A stretch of 22,896 nucleotides of DNA from an uncultured Eudoraea sp. Its GTDB lineage: Bacteria; Bacteroidota; Bacteroidia; Flavobacteriales; Flavobacteriaceae. The DNA lies in NCBI GenBank assembly GCA_905479615.1, contig CAJQNH010000098.1, forward strand, positions 1 through 22,896. The letters are read 5' to 3'. The stretch's first letter is position 1, and each line of letters opens with the position of its first letter. The position numbers and the translations under genes are program-made. Shown in pieces: positions 1-8,043 of this stretch. The notes under the pieces were generated by a model that was not told where the DNA came from, ran no database searches, and saw only the letters and a list, made by a program, of their open reading frames with translations.

Positions 1-2569
1 TGGTATTATATCTAAGGTCTTTATTAAAACGAACATTAATATCATAATCTTCACCACCTTCTTTATAGACGCCGGCTTTGTCTCCAAACAGTGAACGCCT
101 TAACTGCATGCCAACCTGGCCTACTGATACGCCAAGTTCGCCTGCTTTTGCCCGATCTACAGTCACCTGCATACTTGGTTTACCGGTATTGACATCTATC
201 TTTAACTCTTCTATTCCTTCAATATTTTTTGTATTGAGGAAGTTTCGCATTTGCTCTGCGGTATTTATCAGAACGTCATAATCTTTTCCTTCGATTTCAA
301 TATTTATGGGATAACCAGATGGAGGAGCAACCTGGTCTTTTTCTACGGAAATGGCAATCCCGGGGTATATATCTTTTAAACCGTCCTGAATCTCTTTGCG
401 AAGTGCCTCTGTATCTCTGCCACCTCTGAACTTGTACTCTTTCATAGAAATGGTAATTTTACCCCTGTGGGGCATTTCTGCAGCTGAGCCCCCCTCAGTA
501 AATGGGTTTTCAGCACCCTTTCCTACCTGCGAAACACTGGATGCCACCAGAAAATTATTTCCACCATCCATATATTTTGCATCATCGGCGATGGCATAAA
601 CTCTTTTTTCGATATTTTTTGTTATTTCATTGGTTTTTTCAATAGCCGTACCTTGTGGGTACTCTATATAAACATAAATCTCGTTAGGGGTGTTGTCTGG
701 AAAAAATTCCACTTTTGTTCGACCGCTTCCAAGCGAGATGCCAAAAGCAATAAAGGCTGTTATCAACAACAATACCGTAAAACCAAAGTAAGTGTATACA
801 TTTCTTCCCTTAAGAGCACCCCTCAAACGATTTTCGTACCAATTTTCAAATCGTGATAAGTATCTTTTCTGAAAGTTTAAGGCCGCTTTTTTAAGTCCGT
901 ATTTGTATAACCAGAACAAGATGGCCAATACGATCATCAAGGAACCTAATCCGCGTACTTCTCCCCCAAATACGAGGATAAAGAGTCCAAAGCCCCCAAG
1001 GATGATACTAAGGCGTATAAGTTGTTTTAATGTAAGTTCTTTGTCTCCCACCTCCATAAATTGTGACACCAGCATGGAGTTCATAAAAATGGCGACAAAG
1101 AGTGAAGAGCCCAGAACAACAGATAGTGTAATTGGGAAAAAGATCATAAACTCACCCATAATACCGGGCCATAAGCCAAGCGGTATAAATGCCGCTACGG
1201 TAGTGGCAGTCGAAATAATTATTGGAAATGCAATTTCCCCAACACCTTTTTTGGCTGCTGCGGTGCGAGACATTCCCTCCTCTTCCATGAGGCGGTATAC
1301 GTTTTCAACAACAACAATACCGTTGTCCACCAACATTCCCAGTCCCATAATAAGTCCAAATAATATCATTGTATTCAAGGTATATCCTAAGGCGGATAGA
1401 ACCATAAAGGACATGAACATGGACATAGGGATTGCAAAACCAACAAACAAGGCGTTACGAAAACCTAAAAAGAACATTAAAACGGTGACCACTAATATGA
1501 TCCCAAAAATTATATTGTTAACCAGGTCATCAACCTGATTTAAAGTTCGGCTCGAGGAATCATTGGCAATACTTACCTCCAGGTCAGGGGGGAAATAGCT
1601 CTCCATTGAATTCTTTACAATTTCTTTGATCTCTTCTGCCGCAGTGATTGCGTTTTTACCTGCACGTTTTTTAATATCGAGCATAACAACACTACTGCCC
1701 CGTTCCCGGGCATAGGTGGTTTTCTCTTCTTCCTTGAAGGAAACCTCAGCAATATCCTTTAGATAAACAGCCGCATTTTTTTCAGATTTAACAACAAAGT
1801 CTTCAAGTTCAAACGGATCTTCAATTTCACCTAAAATTCGAATTGTACGGCGCTGTCCACTGGTGTTTAAATTCCCTGCAGACATGGTCATGTTCCCATT
1901 ATTTATGGCTTGTATAACATCATCAAAACTAACCTTGGCCGCCATCATTTTATAAATATCAACGGCTACTTCTACTTCTTTTTCCTGTGCTCCCCTGATA
2001 TCTACCCCTTTAATCTCTGGTAAATCTTCTATTTCATCTTCGAGATACTCTCCAAATTCCTTTAATTTATCAACCGGATAATCCCCTGTTAGATTCACAT
2101 TCATGATAGGAAAAGATTCGGATAAATTAAGGTCAAAAACATCAGGCTCTACTTTTGCGCCATTAAAAATAGGCCAGTCTTCACCTGCTTTTTCGCTGTC
2201 AACCTCGTCTTTTACTTTTTGTTTGGCACTTTCAACTGAAATATCTTCATCAAATTCAACGACTATCATGGAATAATCTTCCTGCGAGGTAGAAGTGATT
2301 TCCACCAAATTACTCACATTTTTTAATCTGTCTTCAAGGGGGTCGGTTAGCAGTCTTTCAATATCTTCTGCGGTATTTCCAGGGTAAACACTACTAATGT
2401 AAATCTTGGTTTCTTTTACTTCAGGAAAATCTTCTCTTGGCATGGAAAAATAGGAGGATAATCCAATGAATAAAAAGATGCCAATCATTACGTAAACGAC
2501 CGAAGGGTTATCAATAGCCCAGGAAGACAATCTAAATTCCTTATCTGTATTTTTATGTTGTTTGCTCAT
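1..2569 (-). CDS. RND efflux pump, inner-membrane subunit (C-terminus outside window)
   Basis: This is the proton-driven inner-membrane pump of a tripartite efflux system of the AcrB/MexB superfamily. The frame stays open from the ATG at 2569 to the window edge, giving 856 residues of a protein that normally has about 1000-1200. The translation starts MSKQHKNTDKEF, then has the first membrane segment, an MPREDFPEV-like stretch typical of RND pumps, and the periplasmic porter domain. A membrane block around residues 350-500 follows, with the TM4 motif VDNGIVVVEN (D415, N416). AcrB has two aspartates there; here the second is Asn, as in many non-AcrB RND pumps. The start lies 4 bases after the adaptor's stop codon, so the two are co-translated in one operon with the tolC-like gene and tetR. 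Substrate cannot be read from the sequence; drugs, detergents or lipids are likely. It lacks the CzcA-type DFG-x3-DGA metal motif. Confidence 0.93.
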   Translation of the reverse strand, partial: MSKQHKNTDKEFRLSSWAIDNPSVVYVMIGIFLFIGLSSYFSMPREDFPEVKETKIYISSVYPGNTAEDIERLLTDPLEDRLKNVSNLVEITSTSQEDYSMIVVEFDEDISVESAKQKVKDEVDSEKAGEDWPIFNGAKVEPDVFDLNLSESFPIMNVNLTGDYPVDKLKEFGEYLEDEIEDLPEIKGVDIRGAQEKEVEVAVDIYKMMAAKVSFDDVIQAINNGNMTMSAGNLNTSGQRRTIRILGEIEDPFELEDFVVKSEKNAAVYLKDIAEVSFKEEEKTTYARERGSSVVMLDIKKRAGKNAITAAEEIKEIVKNSMESYFPPDLEVSIANDSSSRTLNQVDDLVNNIIFGIILVVTVLMFFLGFRNALFVGFAIPMSMFMSFMVLSALGYTLNTMILFGLIMGLGMLVDNGIVVVENVYRLMEEEGMSRTAAAKKGVGEIAFPIIISTATTVAAFIPLGLWPGIMGEFMIFFPITLSVVLGSSLFVAIFMNSMLVSQFMEVGDKELTLKQLIRLSIILGGFGLFILVFGGEVRGLGSLMIVLAILFWLYKYGLKKAALNFQKRYLSRFENWYENRLRGALKGRNVYTYFGFTVLLLITAFIAFGISLGSGRTKVEFFPDNTPNEIYVYIEYPQGTAIEKTNEITKNIEKRVYAIADDAKYMDGGNNFLVASSVSQVGKGAENPFTEGGSAAEMPHRGKITISMKEYKFRGGRDTEALRKEIQDGLKDIYPGIAISVEKDQVAPPSGYPINIEIEGKDYDVLINTAEQMRNFLNTKNIEGIEELKIDVNTGKPSMQVTVDRAKAGELGVSVGQVGMQLRRSLFGDKAGVYKEGGEDYDINVRFNKDLRYNT

Positions 2570-2573
2570 AAGA

Positions 2574-3743
2574 CTATTGAATAATTTTTACTTGCTGGTT
2601 TTCCCTGACATTTCGTGCGCCTTCCAATATTACTTGCACGCCAGGTATAATTCCGGCTAATACTTCTACGTAATCTCCCTGTGTTTGACCTGTATTTATA
2701 ATCTGTTTTTTTGCTATAGCCATGCCATCAGAGTCAACCTCTGTGGCGAGATAAACATATTGTTCACCTTGGGCATTTTCAGAAATTACACTCTGTGGAA
2801 TTAAAATTGCATTGTCGCTACTGTAGTTGTTTATCTGTACGCGAGCTGTAAGATTTGGCTTTATATTTCTCTTTTCATTTGGAACGGCTATTTCTACCCG
2901 GAAGGATCTGTTAGTTGGATTAATAAAATTGCCAGTTTGCCGTATTACAGAAGTAATGCTATCGCCCAGTACAGGGAAATAGACTTTTACCTTTTTGCCT
3001 ACAGTTACTCCTTTTAAATAACTTTCAGGAACATCTACTTCGATATACATATCCGAGAGGTTTACAATACGGAATACTGCTTGTCCGTTACCCGGGGAAA
3101 CAACCGTTCCCTGTTCCTGAATGACATCATCAATAATTCCTGAAAAAGGAGCTCTTACATTTGCCTTTGACAACTGGCTTTGTGCTTGTTTAACAGAATT
3201 CTCAACTGCCAGATAATTTGTTTCAGCTTGCAGATATTGAATTTCAGATCCAATTTTTTGCTCCCAAAGCCTTTTTTGGCGTTCAAATGTAGTTTTAGCA
3301 AGTGCAGCCTGGGTTTTTAATTGTTCGAGCTGACTACTCATTCCGCCGTCATCAATGGTAGCTAAAAGCTGACCTTTATTCACCTTCTGACCTTCTTTCA
3401 CATATACCTTAACCAAGGTTCCTGTCATTTCAGGATATATCAATACATTCTGTTTGGTCATGACGTTTCCCTGCAGATCGAGATAATGTTGAAATGCTTG
3501 TTCATCCGTTTTAAAGGTGGACACCAAGGCTAATTTTGAATTACTATCCTGTAAGTTTATGACTGAATCCAGAAGTCTGAGTTCTGCGTTCAATGTTTTT
3601 TGTTTTTCAGTTAGTTCTTGTTTTTTTAATTTAATGGCCTCTATATTCCCCTCAGAAATCAGGGTTTCAACGGATTGGACAGATCCATTTCCACATGATG
3701 TGAAAACCATTGAAATAAGAAGTATTAAAAGAATATTTTTCAT
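2574..3743 (-). CDS. RND efflux periplasmic adaptor (membrane fusion protein), lipoprotein
   Basis: This adaptor links the RND pump to the outer-membrane channel. It has 389 residues. The N-terminus MKNILLILLISMVFTSCG is a lipoprotein signal with the acylated Cys at position 17. A predicted coiled coil (about residues 25-65, rich in Lys, Glu and Leu) precedes the first half of the biotinyl-lipoyl-like domain (VKEGQKVNKGQLLATIDDGG). The hairpin helices rich in Gln and Ala follow, then the second lipoyl half (VRAPFSGIIDD), the beta-barrel, and the membrane-proximal domain. The extra N-terminal coiled coil is common in Bacteroidota adaptors. The gene sits 26 bases downstream of the tolC-like gene and 4 bases upstream of the pump, in the same operon. 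The family assignment is secure; the substrate is unknown. Confidence 0.95.
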   Translation of the reverse strand: MKNILLILLISMVFTSCGNGSVQSVETLISEGNIEAIKLKKQELTEKQKTLNAELRLLDSVINLQDSNSKLALVSTFKTDEQAFQHYLDLQGNVMTKQNVLIYPEMTGTLVKVYVKEGQKVNKGQLLATIDDGGMSSQLEQLKTQAALAKTTFERQKRLWEQKIGSEIQYLQAETNYLAVENSVKQAQSQLSKANVRAPFSGIIDDVIQEQGTVVSPGNGQAVFRIVNLSDMYIEVDVPESYLKGVTVGKKVKVYFPVLGDSITSVIRQTGNFINPTNRSFRVEIAVPNEKRNIKPNLTARVQINNYSSDNAILIPQSVISENAQGEQYVYLATEVDSDGMAIAKKQIINTGQTQGDYVEVLAGIIPGVQVILEGARNVRENQQVKIIQ

Positions 3744-3769
3744 TTTATTTGAGTTTGTGAGTTGATGGT

Positions 3770-5104
3770 TTAATTATTAAGAACAGTTTCCAATTCTGTT
3801 TTTCTATTAATAACTTCTACCATAGATTCCAGATAATCCTGCTGTGCGGTATAAAGTTGTATTTGTGCCTGTCTTAATTCAAAACTTGTAGCCAGGCCTT
3901 CAAAATATTTTGTTTGGTTTTTCTTTTCAATCCGCTCTGCCAGATTGAGATTGCTTTTTGTAGTTTCATAATCCTCAATAGAGAAAATGTAATCGCTTTT
4001 AGCCCGCTCAAGTTGAAGCCTTATCTGTTCTTCGGTTTCTGTCAGTTGCGTTTTTGCCTGGTCATAGGCAATTTTCGCTCTTTGGGTGGTTGCACTTCTA
4101 TTGAGAGAACTGAAAATAGGAATTTTCAAATCGAAACCCAGAACAGATGATCCGTACCATTGCTGTTCATTTTCGAAAAATGTAAAGGTGTTGCTAAAAG
4201 CAGTGGTTCCATAATTTACAAAGGCATTAAGTGAAGGCAAAGCTTTACTTTTCGCCAGCTTCAGTTCATAATACCGCTGTTCATTTAGGTTGGCGACTAA
4301 CTTATAGTCTACATTATTCTCCATTAAGAATTCGGATTCCAGGAGGTCAAAATCAATTTGTTTTAATACCAGATCATCCAGATTCTCTTTTAGTTCTGTT
4401 TGGTTTTCAATAGGAACCCCCATTATTAAATTCAACATTTGTAATGTAATATCTTCAAATCGGATTGCATTTTTTAATGCACTTATTATTGACGACAATG
4501 TAATTTGAAGTTGTTCAACACTCTCTTCATCTCCAAGGCCGTTTTCAAAGAGTTTTTCAGTTTCAAAAAGATTTTTCTCGAGGGTTTCCTTATTGTTTTC
4601 CAGAATAGCGACTGTTTCCTGAGCAAGCAAAACATTACCATATGCCTCTATGACAGCTTTCCTTATTTCCTGATCTGTTTTCTCCTTGTTGTTTTGACTA
4701 TATCTAAGAAAAGCCTCTGTAGCTTGAACTCCAACGATGTAAGAACCATCGAATATTTGCTGGCGAAGGGTAGCCGTTGCATTAACCTGATTTTGTTGTC
4801 CAAATATTACAGGGAGGAAAGACCCGGGTTCTCCTCCAATAATTTCACCGGGGATAAGTGTAACAGGTTGCTTTAATTGATTTTGGTAACTAAGATTACC
4901 GTCAATTTGAGGTAAACCAGTAGCAATAACTTCCCATTTTTGCTTTTGAGCATCTAATATTTCTCTATCAGCATTAATAACACTGTAGTTATATTCAAGC
5001 GCATAAGTGATGGCCTCTTGCAGTGAAAAGCTATTTGGTCGTTCCTGTGAAAAAGACCAACTAATAGATATGAATGCTAAGAAGCTTAAAAATTGAACTT
5101 TCAT
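3770..5104 (-). CDS. TolC family outer-membrane efflux channel
   Basis: This is the outer-membrane exit duct of the tripartite pump, 444 residues long, the usual size for the family. A Sec signal peptide (MKVQFLSFLAFISISWSFSQ) is followed by FSLQEAITYALEYNYSV, the typical opening helix of TolC/OEP proteins. Two long alpha-helical repeats rich in Gln, Glu, Lys and Ala follow, each ending in strand-forming segments, such as the one near FVNYGTTAFSN. Its ATG directly abuts the TAA stop of tetR with no gap, and the adaptor starts 26 bases downstream, so the order regulator-channel-adaptor-pump is one transcription unit. Confidence 0.95.
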   Translation of the reverse strand: MKVQFLSFLAFISISWSFSQERPNSFSLQEAITYALEYNYSVINADREILDAQKQKWEVIATGLPQIDGNLSYQNQLKQPVTLIPGEIIGGEPGSFLPVIFGQQNQVNATATLRQQIFDGSYIVGVQATEAFLRYSQNNKEKTDQEIRKAVIEAYGNVLLAQETVAILENNKETLEKNLFETEKLFENGLGDEESVEQLQITLSSIISALKNAIRFEDITLQMLNLIMGVPIENQTELKENLDDLVLKQIDFDLLESEFLMENNVDYKLVANLNEQRYYELKLAKSKALPSLNAFVNYGTTAFSNTFTFFENEQQWYGSSVLGFDLKIPIFSSLNRSATTQRAKIAYDQAKTQLTETEEQIRLQLERAKSDYIFSIEDYETTKSNLNLAERIEKKNQTKYFEGLATSFELRQAQIQLYTAQQDYLESMVEVINRKTELETVLNN

Positions 5105-5710
5105 TTAATCCTGGTTTGAGTTGATTATATTGTTTAGTATTTTTCTCCCTTCGGGTGTAACAATGCCGCGGAGATGATATTCCAAATAGTCGTCCATAAG
5201 CTCTGTCACCGGGAATTTGGCCACTGGGAATAGTCTGCTATCCTTAATACTGGAGACTCCTGAAAAGTAAATTCTTCCAACAAATTCTATGTTCAGATTA
5301 TCCCTATATATTCCTTGATCAATACCTTTCTTCACATTATTTACAACACAATGATGCATCATATCAAATTGTTTATTTCGAAGGGTATTAAAAATTCTGG
5401 GATAGTATTTTTGAAGCTGATATTGAGGAGAGGTTTTCTCGTCGTTTAAATGTTGCATCACCAGTCTTTTGATTTCATAGAGCTCTTCAATAGGGTTCTT
5501 TTTAAGTAAACATATTTCATCAATTCCGCAGGAAACGGAATCAAAGACATGCATTGTACAGGCCTCCACCAATTTTGTTTTGTTTTCAAAATTGGAATAA
5601 ATGGTTTTTTTGGAGATACCCATTTCCTGTGCAAGGTCATCCATAGTAACACTCTTAAATCCAAGGTTTAAAAAGAGATCCGTTGCTTTAATTAATATTT
5701 TTTCTTTCAT
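5105..5710 (-). CDS. TetR/AcrR family transcriptional regulator
   Basis: This regulator probably represses the efflux operon that it heads. The protein is 201 residues from the ATG at 5710. An in-frame TTG lies upstream at 5722, but it falls inside the probable -7 promoter element, so the ATG is preferred. The N-terminal helix-turn-helix is clear: ATDLFLNLGFKSVTMDDLAQ, then EMGISKKTIYSNFENKTKL. The C-terminal ligand domain is helical and divergent, as in all TetR proteins, and its ligand cannot be predicted. The gene is directly followed by the tolC-like, adaptor and pump genes. A perfect 8+8 inverted repeat at 5731-5760 overlaps its promoter and is the probable operator. Autoregulation is inferred from that arrangement. 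Confidence 0.93.
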   Translation of the reverse strand: MKEKILIKATDLFLNLGFKSVTMDDLAQEMGISKKTIYSNFENKTKLVEACTMHVFDSVSCGIDEICLLKKNPIEELYEIKRLVMQHLNDEKTSPQYQLQKYYPRIFNTLRNKQFDMMHHCVVNNVKKGIDQGIYRDNLNIEFVGRIYFSGVSSIKDSRLFPVAKFPVTELMDDYLEYHLRGIVTPEGRKILNNIINSNQD

Positions 5711-5719
5711 TATCGAGGT

Positions 5720-5749
5720 CAAATATAATCAGGAAACTATAAAAACATA
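5720..5749 (-). promoter_or_regulatory. Probable promoter of the tetR efflux operon
   Basis: On the minus strand TATATTTG (5727-5720) matches the Bacteroidota -7 consensus TAnnTTTG exactly. It is preceded by TATGTTTTTA (5749-5740) with 12 bases between. The same 10-base element at the same spacing occurs in the promoter of the DtxR-type gene at 10381-10410. The -7 element ends 9 bases before the ATG, which predicts a leader of only about 6 bases. The consensus is known from the phylum; assignment here is by pattern only. Confidence 0.6.
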
Positions 5750-5760
5750 AAAAGTTTCCT
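5731..5760. promoter_or_regulatory. Candidate TetR operator (inverted repeat)
   Basis: AGGAAACT at 5731-5738 is repeated in inverted form as AGTTTCCT at 5753-5760, a perfect 8+8 match with 14 bases between. It starts 3 bases upstream of the -7 element of tetR and covers the region where the -33 element should lie, so a bound repressor would block RNA polymerase. TetR dimers bind such repeats next to their own gene. A related single half-site, AGGAAA, occurs at 5812-5817 nearer the divergent isoprenoid gene. Confidence 0.55.
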
Positions 5761-5775
5761 AAGTTTTACAATTTT

Positions 5776-5810
5776 TTAACAAACTACCTGATTTAAGTCA
5801 TTTTTGTTAA
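5776..5810. repeat. Second inverted repeat in the tetR/prenyl synthase intergenic region
   Basis: TTAACAAA at 5776-5783 pairs with TTTGTTAA at 5803-5810, perfect over 8 bases with 19 bases between. It lies midway between the two divergent promoters. The region is very AT-rich, so a chance occurrence is possible. It could be a binding site for another regulator. No T-run follows it, so it does not look like a terminator. Confidence 0.3.
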
Positions 5811-5852
5811 CAGGAAATTTACATAAATGTTCTTCGGTGACTGCTTTTAATG

Positions 5853-5860
5853 TATTTTTG
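5853..5860 (+). promoter_or_regulatory. -7 element of the polyprenyl synthase promoter
   Basis: TATTTTTG matches TAnnTTTG and ends 14 bases before the ATG at 5875, predicting a leader of about 11 bases. The ten bases TGTATTTTTG (5851-5860) are identical to those before the DtxR-type gene at 10401-10410, which has the same 14-base distance to its preferred ATG. No clear TTTG or TTG -33 element is visible at the usual distance. Confidence 0.45.
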
Positions 5861-5874
5861 GAAAAAAATTAGAA

Positions 5875-6849
5875 ATGCCAGACATCGAGTTCTTTCGGGG
5901 GTGTTTTAATACCTATCTGGAGAATAAACTAAATACAAAAGAGCCCCTAAATTTATACGATCCAATAGTCTATATTATGGATTTGGGTGGGAAGAGGCTC
6001 AGGCCAATATTAACTCTTATTAGTGCTGATGTATTTGGCGGAAAATACGAGGATGCCCTGGATGCTGCCCTTGCAATTGAAGTTTTTCATAATTTTTCTT
6101 TGGTACATGATGATATCATGGATGCAGCACCGCTAAGAAGAGGAGAAAAGACTGTGCATAAAAAATGGGATATTAATACGGGTATTTTGTCTGGAGACGT
6201 CATGCTAATTAACTCCTATCAGTATTTTGAGAATTATCCGGCAGATTTATTTAAACCTTTGCTAAAAGTCTTTAGCACAACAGCAATTGAGGTTTGTGAA
6301 GGGCAGCAATATGATATGGACTTTGAAAGAAGTGACCAGGTTACTGTCCCGGAATATCTTAAAATGATTACCTATAAAACGGCTGTTTTGATAGCCGCAG
6401 CCATGAAAATGGGAGCGATAATATCCAGGGCTTCGGAGAAAGCTCAGGATGCAATTTATGATTATGCTATCAATCTTGGCATTGCCTTTCAATTACAAGA
6501 CGACTATCTGGATGCCTTCGGGGATCCAGAGAATTTTGGAAAGCAGGTGGGAGGTGATATTATAGAGAATAAAAAAACATTTCTGTACATTAAGGCTATG
6601 GAACTGGGCGCCGCAGAGGATAAAAAGGAATTAAAAAACCTTTTTTCAATTAGGCCCGATAACCCGAAAGAAAAAATAGAAACTGTAAAGGAGATATTTA
6701 TAAGAAGTAGAGCTGCAGAAGTAACCAGGGAAGAAATTGAAAAGTATACTAGGCGGGCATTTGAATTACTCGAAGCTTTGGACGCACCTGAAAATAAGAA
6801 GGAAGTACTTAAGAATTTTGGCAATAAACTCATGAACAGGGAGGTTTAG
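5875..6849 (+). CDS. Polyprenyl diphosphate synthase (GGPP/FPP synthase type)
   Basis: This trans-prenyltransferase condenses isopentenyl diphosphate onto an allylic diphosphate. It has 324 residues, normal for the family. The first aspartate-rich motif is DDIMD at 79-83 followed by the conserved RRG, and the second is DDYLD at 209-213 followed by FGD. GGKRLRP (38-44) supplies the conserved Lys and Arg that bind IPP. The residue five before the first motif is Phe74, and Ser75 follows it. The aromatic residue limits chain length to short products such as FPP or GGPP, but exact length is not decidable by eye. The neighbouring lycopene cyclase argues for GGPP feeding C40 carotenoids. Quinone side-chain precursor supply is an alternative. 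Its stop codon overlaps that of the convergent cyclase gene. Confidence 0.93.
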   Translation: MPDIEFFRGCFNTYLENKLNTKEPLNLYDPIVYIMDLGGKRLRPILTLISADVFGGKYEDALDAALAIEVFHNFSLVHDDIMDAAPLRRGEKTVHKKWDINTGILSGDVMLINSYQYFENYPADLFKPLLKVFSTTAIEVCEGQQYDMDFERSDQVTVPEYLKMITYKTAVLIAAAMKMGAIISRASEKAQDAIYDYAINLGIAFQLQDDYLDAFGDPENFGKQVGGDIIENKKTFLYIKAMELGAAEDKKELKNLFSIRPDNPKEKIETVKEIFIRSRAAEVTREEIEKYTRRAFELLEALDAPENKKEVLKNFGNKLMNREV

Positions 6850-7991
6850 AATAACCTGCTAAATAGTGCTTTGATAAAATAGCTTTTAGGACAGCTTGAA
6901 ATAATCTGAAGATCTTCTTTTATATTGGTTGCCTCATCTAAAAATTTAAAAATGAGTTGGGGGCTACTACCCTTAAAAAGGGACTCAAAAATTCGCCTCC
7001 CTTTGCTGTTATCCTTATATAGGATATCCAATAAGAGCAAATCATAATACCAGTATCGATCTTTATTACTAAATGAAGAAAGTGGTTTGTTCGTTTTTAG
7101 AAAAGCAACCAATTCTTTTGTTTTTCTGTTAGTACTCATAAAGGTATATCCTGTGCTGGGTTTGGCCCAGCCTCCTGCTATTCCAATGTGTAATAAGTTA
7201 TCACTGTTCATTGCAGAAAAATTATAGCAGGTCATAGGAATATTTCCCCTTTCTTTCTCTATTATCTCGTATTTGGTACAATTAAGTTTTTCTTGAATAT
7301 AATTTTTAATGGCATTTTCATATTCCTCTTCAGCTAAGGTGTCAGCGGAAAACAGCGTATACTCAACCAAGCCTTCGGTTTCTGAAAATGGCAAAACATA
7401 CATAAAGCGGGTATTGCCTTTTTGGGGGATTGAAAAATCCATAAAAGTTGCCTTTTCCGGATTAAAGACGGGCTTGTCAGATTTAATAAACCATCCGATA
7501 AAGTGCTGTTGTAAAACAGGGTATTTGGTTTGTTTATAAAGCGACTTATAATCGAAAATACTATTGAATACTTGTGCAGCGCGGTAATTTCCATTTTCCG
7601 TAGATACCTCCACATGGCTTTTATGATCTACCATTCCGGTAACCAGAGCTTGTGAAAATGTAATATTTTCATACGCCTGAATGCGATTCAAATAGTGCCT
7701 ATAAAAATCGAGTCCGCGTAACATCTTATAGGTATAGGGAGCTATTTCACGATTTGCCTTAAAACTTTCCCCTTCAAATTGAATTTGGCTCCAGCTTTTA
7801 TTGATGATTTCATCAAAATCACCTGCACTTTTTTCCCAAAAACACCACGTTCGATCATTGGTCTTTTTAGCATCCTTGTCGACCAATAAAACAGTTTTGT
7901 CCTTAAAATAAGGATCACTTCCAAGGCCTTCAGCCAGCATTAAACCAGCTGCTCCGGCACCAATTATAATATAGTCGTAGTCTGTCTGCAC
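6846..7991 (-). CDS. crtY: Lycopene cyclase (CrtY type)
   Basis: This FAD-binding enzyme cyclises the psi ends of lycopene to beta-ionone rings, giving beta-carotene, the base of the usual flavobacterial pigment zeaxanthin. From a GTG start at 7991 the protein has 381 residues and begins MQTDYDYIIIGAGAAG, putting the GxGxxG nucleotide-binding motif at 11-16 as expected for this family. A TTG at 8024 would add an unneeded hydrophobic 11-residue leader. Family motifs include DRTWCFWE (46-53), QHFIGWF (about 162-168) and GGWAKPSTGYTF (about 273-284). The gene lies 52 bases downstream of the TonB receptor on the same strand and may be co-transcribed with it. It converges on the prenyl synthase with overlapping stop codons. 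No phytoene synthase or desaturase is in the window, so the rest of the pathway is elsewhere. Confidence 0.9.
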   Translation of the reverse strand: MQTDYDYIIIGAGAAGLMLAEGLGSDPYFKDKTVLLVDKDAKKTNDRTWCFWEKSAGDFDEIINKSWSQIQFEGESFKANREIAPYTYKMLRGLDFYRHYLNRIQAYENITFSQALVTGMVDHKSHVEVSTENGNYRAAQVFNSIFDYKSLYKQTKYPVLQQHFIGWFIKSDKPVFNPEKATFMDFSIPQKGNTRFMYVLPFSETEGLVEYTLFSADTLAEEEYENAIKNYIQEKLNCTKYEIIEKERGNIPMTCYNFSAMNSDNLLHIGIAGGWAKPSTGYTFMSTNRKTKELVAFLKTNKPLSSFSNKDRYWYYDLLLLDILYKDNSKGRRIFESLFKGSSPQLIFKFLDEATNIKEDLQIISSCPKSYFIKALFSRLF

Positions 7992-8043
7992 AAATATGAA
8001 AAACACCAAAAGTACAAATAACAACTCAAGTAACCCTGCTCTC

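Noticed and set aside
903..1538. 211-codon open frame on the plus strand
   Set aside because: It is antisense to the RND pump gene, has low-complexity Ile/Pro/Thr-rich composition, no recognisable domain and no promoter or start context. The pump frame on the other strand is intact with clear motifs.
5711..5722. TTG start for the TetR regulator (four more residues)
   Set aside because: The TTG overlaps the -7 promoter element, and the ATG at 5710 gives the normal N-terminus for the family.
7989..7998. -7-like element CATATTTG on the minus strand at the lycopene cyclase start
   Set aside because: It has one mismatch to TAnnTTTG, and its last base is the first base of the GTG start codon, so transcription from it would begin inside the gene.
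7992..8024. TTG start for the lycopene cyclase
   Set aside because: It adds an 11-residue hydrophobic leader before the FAD-binding motif, which family members lack; the GTG at 7991 gives the expected N-terminus.
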